Below are positions 15,519 to 24,500 of a DNA stretch of 32,269 bases, in pieces (position 1 is the stretch's first letter; every line of letters starts with the position of its first letter). A program made the translations under genes and the position numbers. A model generated the notes under the pieces. The model was given only the letters and a program-made list of their open reading frames with translations, did not search any database and was not told the origin of the DNA. This stretch comes from an uncultured Prevotellaceae bacterium. Its GTDB lineage: Bacteria; Bacteroidota; Bacteroidia; Bacteroidales; Bacteroidaceae. The DNA is taken from positions 1 to 32,269 of the forward strand of contig CACXFT010000117.1 in assembly GCA_902767045.1 (NCBI GenBank). The letters run 5' to 3'.

Positions 15519-17236
15519 TTAAGAAATTCAAACAACTGCTTCATAACTCCTATAAGTCGGAGGATACCGAGGAATGGCTCGATGTGCACTTCACACGACC
15601 CATCGGACTGGTGTTTGCCTTGCTGTGGAACCGCTTGGGCATACACCCCAATGCCATCACGCTGCTCTCAATCGTGCTGGGTATGGCAGCGGGATATATG
15701 TTCTTCTTCACCGATATGGAACACAACCTGATGGGGGTGCTCCTGCTGATGCTTGCCAACTTCTGCGACTCTACCGACGGACAGATGGCGCGCATCACAG
15801 GAAAGAAAACGCTCATCGGGCGCATGCTCGACGGCTTTGCGGGCGATGTGTGGTTCGCCTGCATCTACATTGCCATCGGACTAAGACTGATGCCGCAAGA
15901 CATTCCGTTCACCAACCTTCAGTGGGGACTGTTCATCTGGCCGCTCTTGGTGGTGGCGGGCATCTATGCGCATGCGCCACAAGCTGCACTGGCCGACTAT
16001 TACCGACAGATTCACCTGTTCTTTCTCTTAGGAAAGAAGGGTAGCGAATTGAACAGCTACCGCGAACAACGAAAAATATATGAACAGGCACGGGCGCAAT
16101 ACTTAACGCCCACCCCTAACCCCTCCCCGGGGAGGGGAACGCTCAATGCTAAACTTTCTGCGCTCACGGCTATGGTTTTCTATTACAACTATGCCAACTA
16201 TTGCCGCGGACAGGAAAGGCGCACGCCGAATTTCCAACAATTCATACGAACCTGGAAAGAACAACCCAACGAACAGGTGCGAATGGAGTTTCTGAATGGC
16301 TCACGACCGCTGATGCCGTTCACCAACATTCTCACGTTCAACACCCGCGCCATAGTGCTCTATGTGAGCTGTCTGACTAACATGCCCTGGCTCTACCCGC
16401 TCTTCGAAATCACGGTCATGCAGGCGCTCATGTGCTATATGCACCACCGCCACGAAACACTCTGTGCACGGCTCACCCCTGCATTCTCCCCCTCCCGCAC
16501 CCCCGCTCCCTCCCACCCCCGCACCCTCCTCTTCGACTTTGGCGGAACACTCGACACGCACGGAACACATTGGGGAAAAATGTTCTGGCATGCCTACCGG
16601 CAGCAGGGCATCGACATCAGCGAACAGCAACTGCGCGATGCTTACGTTTATGCCGAACGCACGCTGGGCACAAGCACCATCATCAAACCGGAGTTCACAT
16701 TCAAGCAAACCATCGACGAGAAACTGCGACTGCAACTGCAATACCTCAGCGAACACCACATCATTGCTGCCAACAGCAACCAACTGCAACAGTGGAGAAC
16801 CTTGATGCTGAACCGCCTTTACGATGAAGTGCAACAAAACATGACCGAGAACCGGAAACTGCTGGAAGAACTGAGCAGAGAAATGCAGATTGGCATCGTT
16901 ACCAACTTCTATGGCAACATGGAAACGGTGCTGAAAGAGTTCTCGCTCGCAAAGTATGTGACCTTCGTGGTGGAATCGGCCATCGTGGGAGTGCGCAAGC
17001 CCAACCCCAGAATCTTCGAACTGGCAAAACAACGCTCCTACACCCCCACCCTCGTCATCGGCGACAGCTACGAGAAAGACATAGTGCCAGCCAAACAAGC
17101 CGGGCTCAACACCGTGTGGCTGAAGGGCGAGGGATGGAACCCGCCACCCGCCGACTGCTCCCAAGCCGACTATATCATCACAAACATCAACGAAATTAAG
17201 AATCTGAATTTAGATATATGCAACTCAAGCTTTTAA
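15515..17236 (+). CDS. CDP-alcohol phosphotransferase fused to a HAD-type phosphatase
   Basis: A 573-residue fusion. Start 15515 (MIKKFKQ) gives an ATGA overlap with the upstream stop; ATG at 15509 is the alternative. Residues 1-315 are a membrane CDP-alcohol phosphotransferase with the signature DSTDGQMAR (85-93), then G102, D106 and D111; the last spacing is four residues rather than the usual three. Several hydrophobic passes surround it. Residues 338-560 are a HAD hydrolase: LLFDFGGTLD (nucleophile D341), IVTNFYGN, RKPNPRIFE and GDSYEKDI. The second Asp of the usual DxD is Gly343. The joint (about 320-337) is made of the C-rich repeat, and residues 198-209 of the first domain come from the palindromic repeat. 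The pairing suggests synthesis of a phospholipid phosphate and its dephosphorylation, as in phosphatidylglycerol or inositol lipid pathways; the head group is not known. Confidence 0.87.
   Translation: MIKKFKQLLHNSYKSEDTEEWLDVHFTRPIGLVFALLWNRLGIHPNAITLLSIVLGMAAGYMFFFTDMEHNLMGVLLLMLANFCDSTDGQMARITGKKTLIGRMLDGFAGDVWFACIYIAIGLRLMPQDIPFTNLQWGLFIWPLLVVAGIYAHAPQAALADYYRQIHLFFLLGKKGSELNSYREQRKIYEQARAQYLTPTPNPSPGRGTLNAKLSALTAMVFYYNYANYCRGQERRTPNFQQFIRTWKEQPNEQVRMEFLNGSRPLMPFTNILTFNTRAIVLYVSCLTNMPWLYPLFEITVMQALMCYMHHRHETLCARLTPAFSPSRTPAPSHPRTLLFDFGGTLDTHGTHWGKMFWHAYRQQGIDISEQQLRDAYVYAERTLGTSTIIKPEFTFKQTIDEKLRLQLQYLSEHHIIAANSNQLQQWRTLMLNRLYDEVQQNMTENRKLLEELSREMQIGIVTNFYGNMETVLKEFSLAKYVTFVVESAIVGVRKPNPRIFELAKQRSYTPTLVIGDSYEKDIVPAKQAGLNTVWLKGEGWNPPPADCSQADYIITNINEIKNLNLDICNSSF
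16105..16140 (+). repeat. GC-rich palindromic repeat, out-of-phase copy
   Basis: Nearly identical in bases to the copies at 15246-15315 but read in another frame, giving TPTPNPSPGRGT within a cytoplasmic or loop part of the phosphotransferase domain. Thus the DNA element, not the peptide, is what is conserved. Confidence 0.85.
16472..16529 (+). repeat. C-rich in-frame insert, copy 3, at a domain fusion point
   Basis: Encodes LTPAFSPSRTPAPSHPRT and ends directly before the first beta-strand (LLFDFGG) of the HAD domain. It shares CACCCCTGCA and the CCCTCCCACCCCCGCACC block with copy 1 and the CGCACCCCCGC block with copy 2. No Met codon stands near the HAD domain start, so the phosphatase depends on translation through this repeat. 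Confidence 0.8.
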
Positions 17237-19761
17237 TCACTACGCTGATAACCCTGATGGCGCTGAACACCAAAGCACAAATCACGGGATTTGTTATCAA
17301 CGACCAAACGGGCGACACCATCGCCTTTGCTACCGCTGCCTACAAAGGGCACAACACTTCGGTGAGTGCCAATGAGCGCGGCTACTATTCCATCATACGA
17401 CACAATGGATGGTCGCTCACCTTCAGCGCCGTGGGCTTCCACTCGAAGCGCATCAACATCAATGCCAACACGCCGGCAAAACTGAACGTGCGACTCAAAC
17501 CCGACACCCGACAGCTTGAAGAAGTGGAGGTGAGACACAAGCGTGTGCGCTACTCAAGAAAGGATAACCCTGCCGTGGAACTGATGAAAAGGGTGATTGC
17601 TGCGAAGAAACGCACTCACCTCGAAAACCACGACTTCTATCAATACCAGAAATACCAGAAAATTACGTTCGGCGTGAACGACGTTACTTCGAAAGACCTT
17701 GAAAGCAAGTTCTTTCAAAAACACCCGTGGCTCATCAACCAGGTGGAACCGTGCCTGAAAAACAACAAACTCATTCTGCCCATCACGGTAGACGAAACGG
17801 TTACGCAACACATCTACCGGAAAGAACCGAAGAAAGAAAAGGATTTCATCATCGGACAAAAAACTGAGGGCATCAGCAACGTGATTCAAACGGGCGAAAT
17901 TCTGAGCATGATGATGAAGGAACTGTTTCGCGACATCGACATCTACGACGACTTCATTACCGTGCTGCAACACCCGTTCCCATCGCCCATCGGACGAACG
18001 GCCATCTCGTTCTACCGCTTCTACATAGAAGACACGCTGCTTGTAGACAACGATTCGTGCTATCACCTGCAGTTCATTCCCAACAACCAACAAGACTTCG
18101 GGTTCCGAGGCGAACTGTTCGTGCTGAAAGATTCCACACTGCATGTGAAGAAATGCAACATGCAAATACCCAAGCGAACGGATGTGAACTTCATTGGCAA
18201 CATGTTTATGGAACAGGAATACAGCAAACTGCCCAATGGCGAATGGGCACTCACCACCGACGACCTCTTTGCCGAACTGAAGGTGAGCGAGTTTATCACC
18301 AACGGATTCCTGAACCGAACAACCAGACTCTCCGACTATTCGTTCGAAGAGATTGCACAGAAACAGTTCAAAGGAAAGGCACCCATCAAAGAACTGCCCG
18401 ACGCTCGAATGCAAGGCAACGACTTCTGGGAGAAAAACCGAAAGGCGGAACTCACCAAAAGTGAAGCCGACATGCCTAACTTCATCAAACGCATGGAACA
18501 GTCGAAAAACTATAAATGGGTGCTCGCCGGAGCCCGACTGCTCCTGGAAAACTATATTGAAACGGGAAAAGATTCGGCCGACAGCAAATTCGACATCGGA
18601 CCGGTGAACACGTTCATCTCACACAACTTCGTAGACCACTACCGACTGAGGGCCAGCGGGCGAACAACGGCCAACCTGAACCCACACCTCTTCTGGAACG
18701 GATTCTATGCCTACGGCACGCACTCAAGGAAACACTACTACGGAACGGAGTTCACCTACTCGTTCAACAAAAAGAAATACCAGCCCTTCGAATTCCCACA
18801 GAGAACCATTGCAGTGGAATCGACCTTCGACGTGATGTCGCCGGCCGATAAGTTTATCAACCACAACAAAGACAATGCTTTCATGGCGTTCAGAACGCAG
18901 AAGGTGGAACAGATGTATTTCTATAACCGACAGAAAATTAGCTTTGTTTACGAAACCGACTGGGGACTGGGCGTTAACACGGCTTTCAAAGCCGAAAGCA
19001 ACAAACCAACCGGCACGCTGGTGTTCGAACGGGTGGGCGACGGAAAAATCATCAACCGCATTCGCACTACAGAAGTAACCTTTGGACTGGCCTACAGCCC
19101 CAACATCACGTTCGTGAACACCAAGCAACGCCGCATGATGGTGAACCACAACTCGCCTGAGATTGCGGTGAACCACACCGTGGGACTCAACCGCATCATG
19201 GGCGGACAGTATAAGCTGAACTTCACCGAGGTTGACATCTTCAACCGCGTATGGCTGGGAAGCTGGGGCTACATCAACATGCGACTCAAAGGCGGAGCAC
19301 AGTGGAACAAGGTGCCCTTCCCGCTGCTCATCATGCCGCCGGTGAACCTCTCGTTCTTCGAAAACGACAAGTCGTTCTCGCTGATGCGCAACATGGAGTT
19401 CCTCAACGACCGCTATGCCTACGTTTCCTTTGCATGGGACACACAGGGAAAGCTGCTCAACCGCGTGCCTTTCGTGCGACATCTGAAGTGGCGAGAGTAT
19501 TTTGCCCTGAAAGCCATGTGGGGAACGCTCACCAACAAGAACAACCCGTTCGTAGAAAGCAATGCTGCGTCGAACATGCTCTTCCGCATGCCCGAGGGAG
19601 CACATGTGATGGACAACAAGAAACCATACGTGGAAGCAGTGGTGGGCATTCACAACATTCTGCGCCTCTTTGCCATAGACTTTGTTCACCGGTTCAGTTA
19701 CAACGAACTGCCCAACACCTCGAAAAATGGCATTCGCTTCGGATTTGAACTAACGTTCTGA
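17218..19761 (+). CDS. DUF5686 outer-membrane protein with carboxypeptidase-like regulatory domain
   Basis: An 847-residue protein. It begins with a signal peptide (about 1-20, ending KAQ), followed by a CarboxypepD_reg-like beta-sandwich (about 21-100: ITGFVINDQTGDTIAFATAA ... LEEVEV), as in TonB-linked proteins, then a long region with many aromatic and alternating residues typical of an outer-membrane beta-barrel, ending in FGFELTF with a terminal aromatic. This is the DUF5686 arrangement, common in Bacteroidota and of unproven function. The ATG at 17218 overlaps the stop of the phosphotransferase-phosphatase fusion by 19 bases, so it belongs to the same operon; a role in placing or moving the lipid product at the outer membrane is possible but only inferred. 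It is convergent with the efflux operon. Confidence 0.88.
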   Translation: MQLKLLITTLITLMALNTKAQITGFVINDQTGDTIAFATAAYKGHNTSVSANERGYYSIIRHNGWSLTFSAVGFHSKRININANTPAKLNVRLKPDTRQLEEVEVRHKRVRYSRKDNPAVELMKRVIAAKKRTHLENHDFYQYQKYQKITFGVNDVTSKDLESKFFQKHPWLINQVEPCLKNNKLILPITVDETVTQHIYRKEPKKEKDFIIGQKTEGISNVIQTGEILSMMMKELFRDIDIYDDFITVLQHPFPSPIGRTAISFYRFYIEDTLLVDNDSCYHLQFIPNNQQDFGFRGELFVLKDSTLHVKKCNMQIPKRTDVNFIGNMFMEQEYSKLPNGEWALTTDDLFAELKVSEFITNGFLNRTTRLSDYSFEEIAQKQFKGKAPIKELPDARMQGNDFWEKNRKAELTKSEADMPNFIKRMEQSKNYKWVLAGARLLLENYIETGKDSADSKFDIGPVNTFISHNFVDHYRLRASGRTTANLNPHLFWNGFYAYGTHSRKHYYGTEFTYSFNKKKYQPFEFPQRTIAVESTFDVMSPADKFINHNKDNAFMAFRTQKVEQMYFYNRQKISFVYETDWGLGVNTAFKAESNKPTGTLVFERVGDGKIINRIRTTEVTFGLAYSPNITFVNTKQRRMMVNHNSPEIAVNHTVGLNRIMGGQYKLNFTEVDIFNRVWLGSWGYINMRLKGGAQWNKVPFPLLIMPPVNLSFFENDKSFSLMRNMEFLNDRYAYVSFAWDTQGKLLNRVPFVRHLKWREYFALKAMWGTLTNKNNPFVESNAASNMLFRMPEGAHVMDNKKPYVEAVVGIHNILRLFAIDFVHRFSYNELPNTSKNGIRFGFELTF

Positions 19762-19882
19762 TTGTTATTTCAAGTGAGGGCTAAACCCAAACAGGTCATT
19801 AGAATGATTGGTGTTCAGCTGCAAAAACTATCGGTGTACGGAGAAAACGGTAAGGTTTTTGTTTCGTACACAGCCCGTGTAG

Positions 19883-19948
19883 CAATGCTACATGCGACAT
19901 GTAGGATTGCTACATGCCACATGTAGGATTGTTATATGCCACATGTAT
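19883..19948. repeat. 22-bp tandem array 1
   Basis: Three 22-bp units (19883, 19905, 19927). The middle unit is GATTGCTA followed by CATGCCACATGTAG; the others differ at one to five bases. Each contains CTACATG and CATGTAG around a 3-base loop, and neighbouring units also pair (TGTAG and CTACA), so alternative hairpins can form. It sits in the 339-base spacer between convergent genes; 19762-19882 shows no recognised feature. Confidence 0.85.
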
Positions 19949-19975
19949 GAAACTAAAAGCAGTACCTTTACAAGA

Positions 19976-20014
19976 CAAGAACAGTGCTTTTGGATACCAA
20001 AAGCACTGTTCTTG
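19976..20014. terminator. Perfect 18-bp hairpin between convergent genes
   Basis: CAAGAACAGTGCTTTTGG and its exact complement flank the loop ATA. The right arm is the first unit of tandem array 2 and the left arm an inverted copy. It could stop transcription from both sides, although no long T-run follows on either strand, so a repeat-born structure is an equally good reading. Confidence 0.6.
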
Positions 20015-20079
20015 ATTGCTAAAAGCACTGTTCTTGATTGCTAAAAGCACTGTTCTTGATTGCTCAAAGCACTGTTCTT
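19992..20079. repeat. 22-bp tandem array 2
   Basis: Four 22-bp units (19992, 20014, 20036, 20058). Units 2 and 3 are identical: GATTGCTA followed by AAAGCACTGTTCTT. Unit 4 has one change and unit 1 differs in the first eight bases. Between arrays 1 and 2 lie two degenerate units (19949-19991), one containing CTAAAAGCAGTACC. The array ends 21 bases before the efflux outer-membrane gene stop. Confidence 0.88.
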
Positions 20080-20100
20080 ATAACCCGAAAAAACATGCTG

Positions 20101-21549
20101 TTATTTGCTGCCTCCGCCAAGGGCGATGTAGAGTGCTATCACGGCTTCGGCAGCATCGTACATGTTCATGGCCTGACTGAGTTGTGCCTGAAGCAGCGAC
20201 TCCTGGGCGGTGAGCACCTCTATGTAGTTGGCCTTGCCGTTGTCCATCAGCTCATGGGTGCCGGTGTAGGCTTCGTGAAGCACCTCTACCTGGCGCTGAA
20301 GATAGGTGTGCTTCTCGCGGGCTGTCATGCAGTCGGCCATGGCCTCGTTCACCTGGTTGCCGGCATCAATCACCGTCTGCACATATTTCTGCCGCAGCTC
20401 TTCTTCGGTGAGCTGGGCAATCTTCTTGTTGGCAATCAAACGGCCACGGGCAAAGATGGGCTGCGTGAGCGAACCAATGGCAGTGAGCAACAGTTTACCC
20501 GGGTTTACAACGATGCCAGCATCGTTGGTCCACCCGGCACTGCCGTTGAGCGTGATGCTGGGATAGAAGGCAGAACGAGCAGCCTGCGTATTGTAGAAAG
20601 CCTCTTCCATAGCATAGTTGGCCATGCGAATGTCGGGACGGTTTTCGAGCATCATGGCAGGTATGCCAATCTTCAGGTATTTGGTGTCGAACATTTGCTG
20701 TTCGGCGCTGCCCTGTGCCTCGGCATGGTGCAGTGTGGAGCTGCCCCAAGCCTGACGGTTGATGTGCTGCGGACTCACGGCCAGCAGTCGGCAGATGTTA
20801 TTCTCTACAGAAAGAATGTAGCGACGGGTATCGGCAATTTGGGTTTTCACGTTCAGGTAGGATGCTTCCATCTGGTTGACGGCGGTGCTATATGCCTTGC
20901 CGTTTTCCCAAAGAGCCTTCTCTGTTTCCAACGACTCTTTCCAGAGCCCTTCGGTTTGTGTGAGAATTTCTAACTGGCGATCGAGCACCTGAAGCAGGAA
21001 GTATTGCTGAGCCGTGGTTGAGATGAGGTTGGCACGCACAACGTCCTCCCCAATCTGAGCCTGCAAAAGCACAGCCTTGGCTGCACGCTTCTGGTTGGTG
21101 ATGGAGCCAAAGGCATCAACGTCTATCGACAGCTGCAACGGCAGGTTGTAGGTCTTTGTCCAGGGGTTGTTGTGGAACTTCGACAACGTTCCCTGAGGAG
21201 CAAATGCGAGCGAGGGCAGATAGGCCTGCTTGGCCGCTTTCAATGAGGCCTCGCTCTTGGCAACCGCAATGCGGGCTGAGTTGAGGTCGGTGTTGTTGGC
21301 CAGCACCTGTTCGATGAGTTGCTGAAGCAGAGGGTCGGTAAAGAACTCGCGCCACGACATTTGAGCAAGCGACTGCTCGCCCATGGCCTGCTTAACTTCC
21401 TGGCTGTTGCCAAAGGCATCGTCGGCCGACAGCGAAGGCTGTTCATATTTATTATATATGCCGCAGCCTGTGAGCACCACGCTAAATAATACAGAATAAA
21501 AGATAAATGACAAATTTATTGTGTTCTTTCTTTTGATTTTGATTTCCAT
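20101..21549 (-). CDS. TolC/OprM-type outer-membrane efflux lipoprotein
   Basis: A 482-residue protein with a lipoprotein signal (LTGC, acylated Cys29) and two internally related halves of long helices with beta-strand segments, the layout of outer-membrane efflux channels (NodT/OprM group). Typical stretches include MSWREFFTDPLLQQLIEQ after the leader, ARIAVAKSEASLKAAKQAYLP in the first helix hairpin and ENRPDIRMANYAMEEAF in the second half. It is the third gene of a pump operon, 27 bases after the RND gene, and would form the exit duct of the tripartite pump. Its 3' end faces the DUF5686 gene across the repeat-filled spacer. Confidence 0.95.
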   Translation of the reverse strand: MEIKIKRKNTINLSFIFYSVLFSVVLTGCGIYNKYEQPSLSADDAFGNSQEVKQAMGEQSLAQMSWREFFTDPLLQQLIEQVLANNTDLNSARIAVAKSEASLKAAKQAYLPSLAFAPQGTLSKFHNNPWTKTYNLPLQLSIDVDAFGSITNQKRAAKAVLLQAQIGEDVVRANLISTTAQQYFLLQVLDRQLEILTQTEGLWKESLETEKALWENGKAYSTAVNQMEASYLNVKTQIADTRRYILSVENNICRLLAVSPQHINRQAWGSSTLHHAEAQGSAEQQMFDTKYLKIGIPAMMLENRPDIRMANYAMEEAFYNTQAARSAFYPSITLNGSAGWTNDAGIVVNPGKLLLTAIGSLTQPIFARGRLIANKKIAQLTEEELRQKYVQTVIDAGNQVNEAMADCMTAREKHTYLQRQVEVLHEAYTGTHELMDNGKANYIEVLTAQESLLQAQLSQAMNMYDAAEAVIALYIALGGGSK

Positions 21550-21576
21550 AATGTTTCTTTCTTGATTGTTCGTTGG

Positions 21577-24500
21577 TCATTTGTCATTTAGCGCTCCGTT
21601 GCCCTGAAACTTTTCATGCAGTTTCTGGAACACAATGAAGAAGGAGGGAACAACAAAGAGCAGGGCCACGGTGCCTATGCTCATTCCACCTATTACACCA
21701 AGAGCGAGCGCACGGTTACCGTTGGCACCGGCTCCGCCCTCGATAACGAGGGGCACCATACCGATAATCATGGTGGCTACAGTCATCAGAATGGGACGCA
21801 GACGCTCTTTACATGCTGCAAAGGCGGCATCGGTGATGCTCATGCCCTGGGCACGGCGTTCGGTGGCAAACTCGGTGATGAGGATGGCGGTTTTGGCCAG
21901 CAGGCCAATGAGCATGATTACACCCGTTTGCAGATAGATGTTGTTATCCATACCGGGCAACCCCAACAGACTGCCTAAGTAGGCAAACACAAAGGCACCC
22001 ATCAAGCCGAACGGCACACTGAACAGCACGGCCCACGGTGTGAACCAAGAGTTATAGAGCGATGCCAGGATGAGATAGATGAGGATGGCACAGATAACAT
22101 AGATGAGCGAGGTGGCATTGGAGCCTGCGGCCTCTTCCAACTCGCGCGACATTCCACTATACTCGTATGTGGCTGTGGCAGGCATTTCTTCTTTGAACAC
22201 TTCGGCAATAACCTTGTGCACGTCACCCTCGGTATAGCCACTGTTGGGAGTGATGTAGCAGGTGATGCTCTGCATCAGGTTGAAGTGTTCTATGTTAGCG
22301 GGACCAACAATCTCTTTCAGAGAAACGAACTCAGACATGGGAGCCATCTTGCCGCCACTTACCTGCATGAAGATGTTTTGCAGCGACTGCGGGTCGAGAC
22401 GGTATTCGGGTGATGCAGAAGCCATGATTCGATAAACCTTACCAAACTGGTTGAAGTTACCAATGTATGCACCACCGCAGTATGCACCAAGGGTGTTAAG
22501 CACGTCGGCAGGCGAAACGCCGGCGCGGTTGCACTGAACTGCATCCACATCTACCTGATATTTGGGGAAGCGCTCTGAGTAAGTTGTCATGGCAGAAGAT
22601 ACTTCAGGCCGTTCAGACAACTTGGCCAGGAAATGCTCGGTGTGCTTGGCAAACTCAGAAAGGTTGCCGTCGGTGGGGTCTTCAACATTCAGGGTAATGT
22701 CGTTACTGGTACCATAACCGGGAATCTGAGGCATCTGGAAGGGTATCACCCTCAGATTCTTGATGTCAAGACAGTCGAAGTAGAAGCGGTAGTAGACGAG
22801 GTCGATGAGGTGGTTCATGCCCGGACGCTCGTCCCAGTTCTTCAGGCGCACAACCATGGTGCCGTAGTTAGAACCAGCACCAGACAGCATACCGTAACCA
22901 CAGGTGACAGAGAAGCTCTCTAACTCGGGAATCTTTTTCACCTTCTCTTCCACCTTCTTCACCATCTCACGCGTCTGTTGAAGCGTGGTTCCTTCAGGAG
23001 CCTGAATCTCAGCCAGGAACACGCCCTGGTCTTCCTGAGGAACAAGACCGGAGGGCAAACTCTTCATAAAGAACACCAACAGCACCACTGCTCCTGCCAG
23101 CAGGCTCCAAGCCAAAACGGGACGCTTGATAAACTTCTGCACACTCTTGCTATACTTGTTATATATAGCAGAGTAGCCGGCTTCATAGGCTTTCTTGGTG
23201 TAGAAGGTAATGCCCTTGCCTTCTTTCTTGCCTTCCGTTACGCGCATCATGATGGCACAGAGGGCAGGACAAAGGGTGAGGGCCGAAATGCACGACAGAC
23301 CCACAGACGAGGCAATGGTTACACCAAACTGGGTGAAGAAGGTGCCCGAAGTGCCAGGCATGAACATCACAGGAACGAACACGGCCATGAACACCAACGT
23401 GCACGAAACAACGGCCACCGACACCTCGCTCATGGCCTGGCGGGTGGCTTCTCGGGCATCGCTGATGCCGCCTTCCATCTTGGCCATCACTGCCTCAACC
23501 ACCACAATGGCATCGTCGACCACCGTACCGATGGCGAGCACCAGGGCAAACAGGGTGAGTATGTTCAGCGAGAAGCCTGCCACGGAAACAACGGCAAAGG
23601 TTCCTAACAGCGATACGATAATGGAAATAGAGGGAATGATGGTGGCCTTGATGTTCTGCAGGAAGATAAACACTACGAGCACCACAAGGATGATGGCAAT
23701 GACCAACGTTTCCACTACGTTGTGGATGGCGGCGAAGAGGAAGTCGTCGGAGGTCATCATGGTCACGAACTCAAGGCCGGCCGGCATCGTTTTCTTCACC
23801 TCTTCAAACATCTTGTTGATGCTGGCATTCACCTGGGTGGCGTTGGCACCCGGTGCGGCGAATACCATGAAGAGGGCACCCGGACAGTCCTGGATGTTCG
23901 ACGTGAAGTTGTAGCTCATGGCGCCAATCTGCACCTCGGCCACGTCGCTCAGTTGCAACATGCCGCCATCGCTGGTACGAAGCACAATGTTGTTGAATTC
24001 TTCAACGGTCTTCAGTGTACCCTTATACTGCATGTTGTATTGGTAGGAGTTACCCGACTTTTCGCCCAGTGTACCCACAGCAGCCACGAAGCTCTGCCCA
24101 CCGATGGCAGCAAAGATATCATTGGGCGTGAGTCCATACTGTGCCATCACGTCAGGCTTCAGCCAAATACGCAAAGCGTATGTGTTACCAAGGCTCAGCA
24201 CGTTGCCAACACCAGTGATACGCATCAGGCGCGGCTTGATGTTGATGTCGACGTAGTTCGAAACGAAGTCTTCGTTGTATTTGCCGTCGGAGCTCTTCAA
24301 AGCGAAAATTCTCAGAATATTGTTCTGACGCTTCTCTACCTTCACACCAACCTTGGTGACATCGGCAGGCAACAGGGCCAGTGCACCGCTCACGCGGTTC
24401 TGCACGTTTACGGCCGCCATATCGGCATCAGTGCCCTGCTTGAAGAAAACGTTGATTTCTACGTCGCCGTTGGACGATGCCTTGGAGGTTATGTAGGTCA

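Noticed and set aside
19883..20079. CRISPR array
   Set aside because: Units are 22 bp with no unique spacers between identical repeats of CRISPR length, and no cas genes are present.
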